A stretch of DNA of 64,000 bases from Candidatus Poribacteria bacterium (GCA_022394755.1 JAGFCA010000061.1:1-64000); one strand, 5' to 3'; positions 46,787 to 55,037 are shown, numbered from the stretch's first letter. The notes: a model not told the origin generated them from the sequence alone. Made by a program: numbers and translations.

Positions 46787-47866
46787 CTAATCTGCATTTT
46801 CAATTGGTAGTGGTACAATTGCTTGTGGTGGGATTGAAAGGTTGACAATATCCCCTTCACTTTTCAAATTCGTCTGGGGATTATACTGAACGGTTCTAAT
46901 ACTATGTTGGTCAGCAATCATTAGTTCATATTCCTCGACTCTACCTAAATAAGTAATATGAGAAAGCGTAGCATCAAACTGATTTACATTATCATTTTGG
47001 TTCAACTGGATAGTTTCCGGTCTAATTGAACAGGACACCTCCTGGCCAGGAGTAAAATCATGATAGATGCATTCGGAACGGAGTATTCCGATTGGTGTAT
47101 CAATCATAACACTTCCATTGGAAATTTCTTGTATATTCCCTGTGATGAAATTCGTTTCTCCAACAAAACTTGCTACAAAAGGATCTGTTGGGAACTGATA
47201 GACTTCTCGTGGAGCACCAGTCTGTACAAAAACCCCATCTTTCATAATTGCCATACGTGTCGCCATAGAAATTGCTTCTACTTGATCATGTGTGACATAT
47301 ATTGTGGTAATTTGAGTTCTACTATGTATTTCTCTAATTTCATTGCGTAGATTCTGACGGAGTGCAGCATCCAAATTACTCAACGGTTCATCGAGGAGTA
47401 GAACACTGGGTTCAATTACTAATGCACGAGCCAAAGCAATACGTTGTTGTTGACCACCGGACAGTGTGTTAACAGGACGGTCATGGTATTCCCTCATCTG
47501 AACCAGGTCTAAAACAGAATCTATTTTCTTTTGCCGTTCTTGTTTTTCCAACTTTCTTAACTTTAACCCATAGTCAACATTTTGTTCTACAGTCATGTGA
47601 GGCCATAGAGCATAATTTTGGAATACCATTCCTGTATTTCGCTGATGTGGAGGAACGCTATTCATTTCTGCTCCGTCAAACCGTAGAATACCTGCATCGG
47701 GACGATAAAATCCTGCAATTACCCTTAGTAGCGTTGATTTACCACATCCAGATGGTCCAAGTAGAAAAAATAGTTCTCCTGGTTCAATGGTAAGTGATAC
47801 ATTATTAACAGCAAAAGTTGTATCAAAAGATTTTGTTATTTGGTCTAACTCTACAGCAACTGACAT
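46787..47866 (-). CDS. ABC transporter ATPase of the MalK/PotA type, without adjacent permease
   Basis: The 359-residue ATPase has Walker A LLGPSGCGKST, the Q-loop MVFQNYALWPHMT, signature LSGGQQQRIALARAL, Walker B VLLLDEPLSNLDA and the H-loop YVTHDQVEA, followed by a TOBE domain at about 280-355. This is the sugar, polyamine or iron importer type. Neither a permease nor a binding protein adjoins it: its neighbours are the AddA-like gene and a SUMF1 lipoprotein. It may be shared by several importers encoded elsewhere. Confidence 0.93.
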   Translation of the reverse strand: MSVAVELDQITKSFDTTFAVNNVSLTIEPGELFFLLGPSGCGKSTLLRVIAGFYRPDAGILRFDGAEMNSVPPHQRNTGMVFQNYALWPHMTVEQNVDYGLKLRKLEKQERQKKIDSVLDLVQMREYHDRPVNTLSGGQQQRIALARALVIEPSVLLLDEPLSNLDAALRQNLRNEIREIHSRTQITTIYVTHDQVEAISMATRMAIMKDGVFVQTGAPREVYQFPTDPFVASFVGETNFITGNIQEISNGSVMIDTPIGILRSECIYHDFTPGQEVSCSIRPETIQLNQNDNVNQFDATLSHITYLGRVEEYELMIADQHSIRTVQYNPQTNLKSEGDIVNLSIPPQAIVPLPIENAD

Positions 47867-47922
47867 AAAAACATACCTTCTATTAATTTACAATAATCAC
47901 TTTCAAAATAGAATTTAACCTA

Positions 47923-48783
47923 TCAATTCATACTATCTATATCTTTTACACACCTGAAACCGATTGTACTACCAGAACTAAGGTGATACCACCTATCAGA
48001 AACACGCAGATCTTCTTCACTACCACCCCATCCACCGCCACGTAATATCCGAAAATTCTCATTTTCAGGTGCTTTGTTCCTCCCAAATTTAGGATTATGT
48101 TTTGGTGAAGATTCATAAAATCCACCGTTATACTCATCAAAACACCATTCCCATACATTACCAATCATATCGTATAATCCATAACCATTGGGAGGAAAAC
48201 TACCAACAGGTGCAGTCCATTTCCATATATCTTTCCCTTCAATCCCACCAAAATTTGCATCTTCATGTGTGATTATATTTGATGTAGAATATACTTTACC
48301 GATTAGTCCGCCTCGAGCTGCATATTCCCATTCTGCTTCTGTCGGCAACCGTTTTTTTGCCCAGTTGGCGTATGCCACAGCATCATTCCATGATACATTA
48401 ACAACTGGACTATCAGGTTTATTGAACTTTGAATCGTGCCACAATGGTGGAGTGGAATAACCTGTTGAAATTACAAACTGCTGATATTGTGAATTCGTCA
48501 CTTCATGGATATCAATATAAAACGCTTCAAGAGAAACAGTATGTACAGGCAATTCATCAGGATCACCGCTATCGGTATCAGAATTCCCCATCTCAAATTG
48601 TCCCGATGGAATTAATTTCATCTCTCTATAATCTATAGGTGAGATATAAATATCAGATAACTCTCCTTCTATAAAAGTCTGCTTAGATGTATCTCCACAT
48701 GCAGATATCATACAGACAGAGATAAGTATTATGAAAACTATCCGAATATTAGTGAAATCCTTCTGTTTTCGATATAATCTCAT
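47923..48783 (-). CDS. SUMF1-domain lipoprotein without formylglycine-generating cysteines
   Basis: The 286-residue protein has a lipobox-like signal (ILISVCMISAC, Cys29) and a SUMF1 (FGE-sulfatase) domain: MKLIPSGQFEMGNSD, VHTVSLEAFYIDIHEVTNSQYQQF, VNVSWNDAVAYANWAKKRLPTEAEWEYAARGG, YDMIGNVWEWC and GFRCVKD. Where true FGE has cysteines at SYLCH..YC it reads RGGGWGGSEEDLR, so formylglycine synthesis is not expected. The domain may bind a ligand instead. The start overlaps the end of selA by 35 bases, with no ribosome-binding site, so translation is probably coupled. It is one of three such proteins in the window. Confidence 0.87.
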   Translation of the reverse strand: MRLYRKQKDFTNIRIVFIILISVCMISACGDTSKQTFIEGELSDIYISPIDYREMKLIPSGQFEMGNSDTDSGDPDELPVHTVSLEAFYIDIHEVTNSQYQQFVISTGYSTPPLWHDSKFNKPDSPVVNVSWNDAVAYANWAKKRLPTEAEWEYAARGGLIGKVYSTSNIITHEDANFGGIEGKDIWKWTAPVGSFPPNGYGLYDMIGNVWEWCFDEYNGGFYESSPKHNPKFGRNKAPENENFRILRGGGWGGSEEDLRVSDRWYHLSSGSTIGFRCVKDIDSMN

Positions 48784-50188
48784 TAGAAGTTTGAATTAAA
48801 CAATCAATTTCACTTTCATATAAAGTTCTGATATCAAAGTATAATTGATTATCCTCTATTCTGCCAATCACAGGTATATTGGCATGTCGATATAATTCTG
48901 AGAGTTTTTCTACAGAAATTTTCTTCGGTGTTAACACTACAGCAACACTATCCAATGTTTCTTCTGGAAGTGAACCACTTCCAATTTGAGACTTAGTTTC
49001 AGATACTTCAATAGTAATATTCTCTTGAAAAATATCTGTTAATTTCTTGGATACAATCTCAGCTGATGTGGTTAATTCGGCTACAGACCGCATGTAGCTT
49101 TGTAACATAGGAAAATTATTGGTAGTAGTGTTATCTATAGATAGATAATTTTGTAGTGTGGTTGATATTGCTGCAATAGTTAATTTATCTACGCGTAATG
49201 CTCGCATTAAAGGATTTTTTCGTATCTGTTGTATCATCTCTGATTTGCCTGCAATTATTCCAGCCTGAGGTCCACCCAACAATTTGTCACCACTAAAGGT
49301 TACAATATCAACTCCATCTTCAATTCTATTGGCTACAACAGGTTCATAGGGTAGACCATAATTCGACAGGTCTACTAATGCACCACTCCCCAAATCTTCC
49401 ATTATAGCTATATTATGTTCCCTACCAATTTGTGCTAACTCCTGGATTTCTGGAGTTGAGGTAAAGCCGACAATCTTATAATTACTTGGATGAACTTTGA
49501 GAATCAAGGCAGTGTTCTCATTAATCGCGTCTTCAAAATCACGAAGATGTGTTCTGTTTGTTGTTCCAACTTCTCTAAGAATTGCCCCACTTGATGCCAT
49601 GACATCTGGTATACGGAATGCCCCACCAATTTCAATCAACTCACCCCGTGATACAATTACCTCTTTACCTTGTGCCAGTGTGTTCAGTGAAATAAGTACA
49701 GCAGCAGCATTATTATTAACAATCGTTGCTGCTTCACAACCTGTTAACTCTTGCAGTAAAGGTTCAGTTAATCTATCCCTATGACCTCTTTTTCCAGAGT
49801 CTAAGTCATATTCTAAATTAACATAATTCTGTGCTGCATTAACAATACTTTCACACACTGATTCTGAGAGTAATGATCGTCCAAGATTCGTATGTGTCAC
49901 AGTTCCAGTAGCATTTATTACTTTGCGGAGTGGAGGTTTTAATTTTTCATCAAGATATTGAACAACCAATTCAGAATATTCGCCAGGGTCAGGAATATCA
50001 ATTACCGTATTCCCTTCTAAAATTTGTGTTCTATATTCTGAAACTATTGAACGTAATATGTCTGTAACCAGTGATCTTGAATATGATTCAACCAATTTCA
50101 GGATGTCAGGTTGAGTCAGAAGTCTTTCGATTGCAGGGAGTTTTCGTAGTAATTCTTCCTTTTCGACTCCGGTTTTTTCTTGTGACAA
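48749..50188 (-). CDS. selA: L-seryl-tRNA(Sec) selenium transferase
   Basis: The 479-residue PLP enzyme converts seryl-tRNA(Sec) to selenocysteyl-tRNA(Sec). It has the full SelA plan: N-terminal helical LRKLPAIERLL, INATGTVTHTNLGRSLL, YDLDSGKRGHRD, the ATIVNNNAAAVLISLN block, ILREVGTTNRTHLRDFE and the PLP lysine in SGDKLLGGPQAG. This implies that the organism makes selenoproteins. SelB, SelD and the tRNA are not in the window and no selenoprotein gene with an in-frame TGA was noticed here. The 3' end overlaps the SUMF1 lipoprotein gene. Confidence 0.95.
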   Translation of the reverse strand: MSQEKTGVEKEELLRKLPAIERLLTQPDILKLVESYSRSLVTDILRSIVSEYRTQILEGNTVIDIPDPGEYSELVVQYLDEKLKPPLRKVINATGTVTHTNLGRSLLSESVCESIVNAAQNYVNLEYDLDSGKRGHRDRLTEPLLQELTGCEAATIVNNNAAAVLISLNTLAQGKEVIVSRGELIEIGGAFRIPDVMASSGAILREVGTTNRTHLRDFEDAINENTALILKVHPSNYKIVGFTSTPEIQELAQIGREHNIAIMEDLGSGALVDLSNYGLPYEPVVANRIEDGVDIVTFSGDKLLGGPQAGIIAGKSEMIQQIRKNPLMRALRVDKLTIAAISTTLQNYLSIDNTTTNNFPMLQSYMRSVAELTTSAEIVSKKLTDIFQENITIEVSETKSQIGSGSLPEETLDSVAVVLTPKKISVEKLSELYRHANIPVIGRIEDNQLYFDIRTLYESEIDCLIQTSNEIISKTEGFH

Positions 50189-50298
50189 ATTCTCTTCCTA
50201 ATAGTGAATTAGTATGTAAATGGAACTATGTTGATTGATAGTAAATCAATATGGAATTTTACCAAATAGGATGGTGAATGTCAATCTAAAGTCAGATT

Positions 50299-50460
50299 GA
50301 CAATAAAGGAACATTTGTTGGACTTATACATTAGCTTTCATCTGTAGCCCCGGGGAATGCCCAACGGCATTCATACCGTTGATTCGAGGGGCGAAATGTG
50401 TATAGAAACCATCTTGCACCAAAAACTAAGCCCCAGCGGGGCGAAATGTGAGATTCCTAT
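50299..50460. repeat. Direct repeat A (162 bp, period 214)
   Basis: This stretch matches 50513-50674 with no gaps and only scattered changes, at a constant offset of 214 bases. It contains an inverted copy of the dispersed element (AACGGCATTCATACCGTTGA and TTCGAGGGGCGAAATGTG) and a small stem, GCCCC-AGC-GGGGC. The two copies point to a local duplication. Confidence 0.85.
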
Positions 50461-50512
50461 CAATACGATATTCGTAAAATGAAATAGCCGTAGTTCAGGA
50501 CTTACGCAGATA

Positions 50513-50674
50513 GACAATAAGGGAACATTTGTTGTACTTACACATTAGCTTTCATCTGTAGCCCCGGGGAATGCCCAACGGCATTCATACCGTTGATTCG
50601 AGGGGCGAAATGTGTGTAGAAACCATCTTGCACCGAAAACTAAGCCCCAGCGGGGCGAAATGTGAAATTCCTAT
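50513..50674. repeat. Direct repeat B (162 bp), adjoining the long repeat
   Basis: This is the second copy of the direct repeat, lying directly against the inner end of the inverted long repeat (50675). Read on the minus strand, the order long repeat then hairpin element is the same as at 16.5 kb, except for an extra GC-rich block, CGCCCCGCTGGGGC, and about 35 more bases between the two. An open frame across it at 50571-50801 is a by-product of the repeat. Confidence 0.85.
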
Positions 50675-51422
50675 TCAGATTCGGGGATCAAAGAATAAAT
50701 GTAGCAAGACCGCTTCTCCACGTAATCCTGTATCATCCGCGATTCAGAAAAGAAAACCATCACTACCCAAGCCTTCTTCTCTGTGTAATGCGAGCTTCTG
50801 ATATAAGTAACAATAGCAGTCGACTATCAGCGTTTATGATAACAACATACATAATACATAATAAATAAAAATAAATTGAAGAAAATAAATGAATAAGCAA
50901 CTAATATCATAAAGAAAGGAATACATTGACATAATAATAAATTAACGTTACAATAACATATTAACGTTAAAATAATATATAGAATATTATTTTAATACAT
51001 AGTAGTAAAATAAAGTGTATTATAATCTAATCCAATAATTGATTTTTCAGGAGTGAATCTGCCGATAAAAATTATGTTATCAGAATATTAATAGTAAAAA
51101 AAGAATCATCGCTCATCAAGGAAAACTACAAAATTGTAACTTTTTTCAAATTTTAGAATTAGAGGTTTAATTCTCTACAAACCCAGACAGGGACTAACAG
51201 TAAAGGCAGTGTAATAACAAGATGCATTCCTACACTTTGTAGGAAAAGTGTAACATTTTCTCACACACCTAATATAATGTACTAAGTTGGAAAAACGATA
51301 AAATCATCTTAATAATGTAATAGCTTAGATTTAATACTTCTGTAAACTGTATACTGAAAACCAATAACTATAATATATAAAATATACACCTGGAAAATAC
51401 GATATTTATGCCAAAAACTTTA
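50675..51422 (-). repeat. Long non-coding repeat, copy 2 (inverted partner of 15723-16450)
   Basis: Read on the minus strand from 51422, this matches copy 1 nearly base for base over its full length with small indels. The shared blocks include AATGTTACACTTTTCCTACA, AGTCCCTGTCTGGGTTTGTA, and CTGATAGTCGACTGCTATTG. This copy has a short extra repetition of TAACGTTA units near 50945-50970 that copy 1 lacks. The two copies lie in opposite orientation and enclose about 34 kb. No coding capacity is evident. Confidence 0.8.
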
Positions 51423-51985
51423 TATACCCTCAGATGGATGGTGTGTAAATAATTGGTTACTATCACATGAGTTTGATATGAAAATATTGCTAATGGATCA
51501 GTGAATCAACAGTATGAACGATATATGAAGATTAAATTATTAATTCGGTAATCTTAGAAAACTCCAGTGCGGTGAATCAGAATCAACTGTATGAATGCAT
51601 TAGGGCATTCCCAGCAAGCTACTTCTGCCGTATCAATGTATAAGATATTTTTGTAAAAAATGGAATACATAGATCTATTTTCAAACTGACATTACTATTA
51701 GTGTTCTGTTGGTATATCTGAATCGAGGATTACGCGGGTAATAGTTTTTGTGTAATGAGTGGATTAGTGTATGGATATTGTGTCCCTGTATTTTATCCAC
51801 CTTTGAAAGCTCCAATAGGTTTTGTTTATCAAGCGTTAGGGAGTAGCGTTATCAGAGTTAGGAATCGGTGTTATTGAAATAAAAAAACATTCAGATTGAT
51901 TTATTCGATAATTCTTGGAATCCTAACACAAAAACAATGTCCTACTTATACCTATAACTCTACATCCTCCAATACAACAAATCAT
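51423..51985. repeat. Gene-free stretch with two partial repeat pieces
   Basis: No gene is seen in these 560 bases. At about 51575-51622 there is a partial dispersed element (GAATCAGAATCAACTGTATG then GGCATTCCCAGC). At about 51720-51765 a piece beginning AATCGAGGATTACGCGGG resembles a short part of the long repeat near 16,320. Both pieces lack the full hairpins. Confidence 0.5.
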
Positions 51986-52014
51986 TTGACTTTTCAACTC
52001 AATTTTGATATTCT
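51986..52014 (+). promoter_or_regulatory. Sigma-70-type promoter for the LamG gene unit
   Basis: TTGACT (51986-51991) and TATTCT (52009-52014) are 17 bases apart. The predicted start near 52021 gives a leader of about 110 bases that contains the hairpin at 52031-52073. Confidence 0.5.
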
Positions 52015-52030
52015 TAACATAGAAATAGCA

Positions 52031-52073
52031 CTGATTTAGGTTAGATAAAGTCTTAGCTTTTTACCTAAATCAG
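52031..52073 (+). promoter_or_regulatory. Hairpin in the leader of the LamG/cyclophilin unit
   Basis: CTGATTTAGGT (52031-52041) pairs perfectly over 11 bp with ACCTAAATCAG (52063-52073); inside, AAAG and CTTT add a short inner stem. It lies about ten bases after the predicted transcript start and about 60 before the ATG. No U-run follows, so it may be an operator, a stabilising 5' stem or a protein-binding site rather than an attenuator. Confidence 0.45.
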
Positions 52074-52131
52074 GGTATTATTCTTATTAGTGTTTTTACG
52101 AATGGATTAATTAATTAGTTCAAGGAGTAAT

Positions 52132-52914
52132 ATGAAATTGAAAAAACAAACCATAAGAAAACATGTAGGTCACATAATAGGCTTATGTATTTTAATGTTC
52201 TCTGTCTCAATTCTCACGCAACTGGTAAATGCTGAAGATCTTGTCTTACATCTGTCATTTGATGAGCTTAATGGTAAGACATCCAAAGATATATCTGAAT
52301 TTCGTAATGATGTGACTTTCACGGGTTCACCTAAGCTTGTTGAAGGCAAATTTGGAAAAGCAATTGATTTTGACGGAAAAACACACGGCGAAGTTCTTGA
52401 TCATTCAAGTCTTGATATTGTTGATGGAGTTACAATTGAACTCTGGGCAAAATTAAGACCAGGATCTCCTATACATACAGGTCTTGAAAAAGGTCCCGCG
52501 TGGGGTCCAGGATTATATACACTCGCTCCCTTATATAATGGTGGTTCTCTTTTACAATTCTTTGATTTGCCTGATAATTGTGATGATGAGAATATCGGCG
52601 GAAATATACTTGATGGTGAATGGCATTTTATGGCAGGTACATGGGACGGGAAAACCATCAAATTATACATTGATGGTGTCTTAGATAAGGAATTAGCTTG
52701 TAAAGGTGAACTTGTTCCTAATAATGGAGCATTGTATATCGGGGCAAGGGGTGGATCGGACAGGTTTCTAACAGGTGCTCTTGATGAAATAAAAATGTAT
52801 AACTATGCTCTATCTGAAGATGAGTTACTTACAGATATGGACAATCCATTACTTCTCAACGTAGAACCACAAGGAAAACTCACAACTACTTGGGCACGAC
52901 TTAAAGGCGAATAA
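52132..52914 (+). CDS. Secreted LamG (concanavalin A-like) domain protein
   Basis: The 260-residue protein has an export signal (HIIGLCILMFSVSILTQLVNA) and one LamG/pentraxin-type domain: LVLHLSFDELNGKTSKDIS, KFGKAIDFDGKTHGEV, VTIELWAKL, GEWHFMAGTWDGKTIKLYIDG and LDEIKMYNYALSEDEL. Such domains bind carbohydrates or proteins. Its last residues, NVEPQGKLTTTWARLKGE, match the tail of the secreted protein at 42620-43360. AAGGAG precedes the ATG. It heads a run of + strand genes, with the first cyclophilin nine bases after its stop. Confidence 0.9.
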   Translation: MKLKKQTIRKHVGHIIGLCILMFSVSILTQLVNAEDLVLHLSFDELNGKTSKDISEFRNDVTFTGSPKLVEGKFGKAIDFDGKTHGEVLDHSSLDIVDGVTIELWAKLRPGSPIHTGLEKGPAWGPGLYTLAPLYNGGSLLQFFDLPDNCDDENIGGNILDGEWHFMAGTWDGKTIKLYIDGVLDKELACKGELVPNNGALYIGARGGSDRFLTGALDEIKMYNYALSEDELLTDMDNPLLLNVEPQGKLTTTWARLKGE

Positions 52915-52923
52915 GGTTAAATC

Positions 52924-53487
52924 ATGAAGAAATTTGTTTACATCCTACCACTATTAATCTTTATACAATGTTTTACTGCATGTTCACTTCTTCCTGGTTC
53001 GAGTCAATCAGGTGAAAAAGTTGCAGTACTTAAGACCGAAAAAGGTCCTGTTGTAATTGAATTCTATGACGAATCTGCCCCAGTGGCAGTTGACAACTTC
53101 AAAAAACTAATCAGTATGAAATTCTATGATGGATTAACTTTCCATCGAATTCTCAACCAACCAGGTTTAAATATTGTTCAGGGAGGTTGTCCGAAGGGAG
53201 ACGGAACTGGTGACCCTGGATGGAAAATCGTTGATGAATATACTAATCCAAATCAACGAAAACACATCAGAGGAACTGTTGCTATGGCACGCGCTAACAT
53301 GCCAAACTCCTCTGGAAGTCAGTTTTATATCTGTCTAAAACCTCAGCCTCATCTTGATGGACAATATACTACATTTGGTGGTGTTATTCAAGGGATGCAC
53401 GTTGTCGATATGTTAACTATCGGCGATGTAATCACTACCATACGTTTGGAGGCTAAGTCAAAATATGTTAAGGCAGCAGAGAATTAA
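52924..53487 (+). CDS. Cyclophilin-type peptidyl-prolyl isomerase, lipoprotein
   Basis: The 187-residue protein has a lipobox signal (FIQCFTACS, Cys20) and a single-domain bacterial cyclophilin: VVIEFYDESAPVAVDNFKKL, FYDGLTFHRILNQPGLNIVQGGCPKGDGTGDPGWKI, GTVAMARANMPNSSGSQFYIC and LDGQYTTFGGVIQGM. The catalytic arginine of FHRI and the QGG and SQF motifs are intact. It should assist folding on the periplasmic side of a membrane. It lies nine bases after the LamG gene and overlaps the next cyclophilin-like gene by 23 bases, so all three are likely one transcript. Confidence 0.95.
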   Translation: MKKFVYILPLLIFIQCFTACSLLPGSSQSGEKVAVLKTEKGPVVIEFYDESAPVAVDNFKKLISMKFYDGLTFHRILNQPGLNIVQGGCPKGDGTGDPGWKIVDEYTNPNQRKHIRGTVAMARANMPNSSGSQFYICLKPQPHLDGQYTTFGGVIQGMHVVDMLTIGDVITTIRLEAKSKYVKAAEN

Positions 53488-54109
53488 TGGATATAATTAC
53501 ATCTTTTGGTCCATAATATGTGTGTTTGTTGTTTCTATTTCAGGTTGTGCACAACAAGATCAACAATCATCTTCAACTACGACTGAAACTACAAAGACTA
53601 CTCAACAGACAGATACTAAGCAAGAAGAGGTAAAACCTATAACTGAGGTAGTGAAATCAACTCCTCAAACTAAACCTGCAATTGACCCAGCGAATGCAAT
53701 CGCTGTAATTGAAACAGACAAAGGAACTATTGAGTTTGAATTCTATGCAGATGATGCACCTATCACAGCAAAGGCTTTTATCAAAAATGCAAATCTTGAT
53801 TATTATAAAAACGAGAAATTTCATCGCGTAGAAGAACTAATCGTTCAAGCTGGGTCAGCTTTTGTTGACGACACACTACCAATAGAAAAGAGTCTTCATC
53901 CGCTCGTAAAAGGTGTTGTATTGATGGCAAAAGTAGAAGGGGAAACCGTCTCAGATGCAGATGAATTCTTTATTTGTAAACAACCGATAATTTTAGATGA
54001 TGATTTTACAACGCTTGGAAAAGTAATTAAAGGTCTTGATGTATTAGACAATCTGGTTCAGGATGATAGAATCATAAACATCTCAATTCGAGAACGTGAG
54101 AAAGAATAA
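53465..54109 (+). CDS. Diverged cyclophilin-like lipoprotein
   Basis: The 214-residue protein has a lipoprotein signal (FVVSISGCAQQ, Cys28), a Gln/Thr/Ser-rich linker of about 50 residues, then a cyclophilin-like domain: IAVIETDKGTIEFEFYADDAPITAKAFI, NEKFHRVEELIVQAGSAF, DEFFICKQ and LDDDFTTLGKVIKGLDVLD. The FHR arginine is kept, but QGG has become QAG and the GTVSMAR and SQFFI motifs have become GVVLMAK and DEFFI. It looks like a duplicate that has drifted, perhaps to a non-enzymatic chaperone or binding role. It overlaps the preceding cyclophilin gene by 23 bases. Confidence 0.87.
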   Translation: MLRQQRINGYNYIFWSIICVFVVSISGCAQQDQQSSSTTTETTKTTQQTDTKQEEVKPITEVVKSTPQTKPAIDPANAIAVIETDKGTIEFEFYADDAPITAKAFIKNANLDYYKNEKFHRVEELIVQAGSAFVDDTLPIEKSLHPLVKGVVLMAKVEGETVSDADEFFICKQPIILDDDFTTLGKVIKGLDVLDNLVQDDRIINISIREREKE

Positions 54110-54164
54110 CTGTGAAGATATTGCTTAATAGAGTAGAACATCGCTAATTAACAAGGAGTATTGA

Positions 54165-54533
54165 ATGGCGTTATCTGTTATTAGGACTGCGCGTCCGAGT
54201 CCTGTTTGGCAAGAAAGTTATGTTAGAGTAGAAAAAGGACAAAGAATTGTTATTGATGCCGACGGTGCATGGTCTCCAGACTTACAAAATCGTACCGGAT
54301 GGTGCGGTGCTGATGGGGTTGCAAAGACTCCTGCAGGAGATGGATATTTACTACCCGGTACAAATATTGGTTCACTGATTGCTAAAATTGGGAGCGTTGT
54401 CTTTGCCATAGGATCACGATACGATAATCCTGCTCCAGCTGATGGTGTGATTTTTCTCGCTATGAACGAGAACCCAAATAACAACAACCAAGCCGGAAGT
54501 TTACTAACCCAAATCATCGTGCCTGATGCATAA
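54165..54533 (+). CDS. Small LecA (PA-IL)-like lectin-fold protein
   Basis: The 122-residue protein has no signal peptide. Its strand pattern follows the Pseudomonas LecA (PA-IL) fold: GQRIVIDADGAWS, a GWCGADGV turn, IGSLIAKIG, and DGVIFLAMNENPNNNNQAGS, which aligns with the calcium/galactose loop of LecA. Galactose or other sugar binding is therefore possible; the ligand residues are only partly matched. ACAAGGAG precedes the ATG. It sits between cyclophilin lipoproteins and a DUF1844 gene, 55 bases after the former. Confidence 0.6.
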   Translation: MALSVIRTARPSPVWQESYVRVEKGQRIVIDADGAWSPDLQNRTGWCGADGVAKTPAGDGYLLPGTNIGSLIAKIGSVVFAIGSRYDNPAPADGVIFLAMNENPNNNNQAGSLLTQIIVPDA

Positions 54534-54599
54534 TGTCTAATACTCTATGTTACTACTTTAATACCAACACCTTCGATTATTAAGTCTTAGGAGAATGAT

Positions 54600-55037
54600 A
54601 TGGAAGATACTATAAACCAAGAAGATGTACAAATACCTTCGGTGAGTTTTACTACTTATCTGCAAGATCTTGTTACTACTGCTCATCTATATTTGGAAGG
54701 ATTCAAAGACCCTGAATCTGAACAGGTAGTTGTAAATTTAGAATTAGTAAAACGCGTGATAGATACAATTGAGATGTTAGAACAGAAAACTAAGGGAAAT
54801 CTATCCGCTCCAGAAACTAATTTTTTGAGTAACTCTCTCTATGAATTGAGAATGAATTACGTCCGAGCAGTTAGTAGTCTACAAGAAAATACTCAAGAAT
54901 CGGATTCAAATGAATCTGAAGAAAATACATCTTCCCCTGACCTGCCTACCGATACTGATGATACTTCCAATCAAGAAACATCAGATAGTGACACTGATGA
55001 AATCCATCCGTCTGAAGAGGGTGAAGAATCTAAATAA
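54600..55037 (+). CDS. DUF1844 family protein with acidic tail
   Basis: The 145-residue protein has a DUF1844 core in its first 95 residues, helical, with VKRVIDTIEMLEQKTKGNLSAPETNFL and LYELRMNYVRAV as the recognisable block. The final 45 residues are Ser/Asp/Glu-rich and probably disordered. DUF1844 proteins are small, cytoplasmic and of unknown function, often found near translation or cell-wall genes. AGGAGAAT precedes the ATG. The position between the LecA-like protein and a channel gives no clear hint. Confidence 0.82.
   Translation: MEDTINQEDVQIPSVSFTTYLQDLVTTAHLYLEGFKDPESEQVVVNLELVKRVIDTIEMLEQKTKGNLSAPETNFLSNSLYELRMNYVRAVSSLQENTQESDSNESEENTSSPDLPTDTDDTSNQETSDSDTDEIHPSEEGEESK

Noticed and set aside
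47923-48783. Calling this SUMF1 protein a formylglycine-generating enzyme
   Set aside because: The catalytic cysteine pair is absent and the protein is a lipoprotein.
50571-50801. 76-residue open frame in the direct repeat
   Set aside because: It reads through the hairpin element and long repeat, shows no protein family and has no ribosome-binding site.
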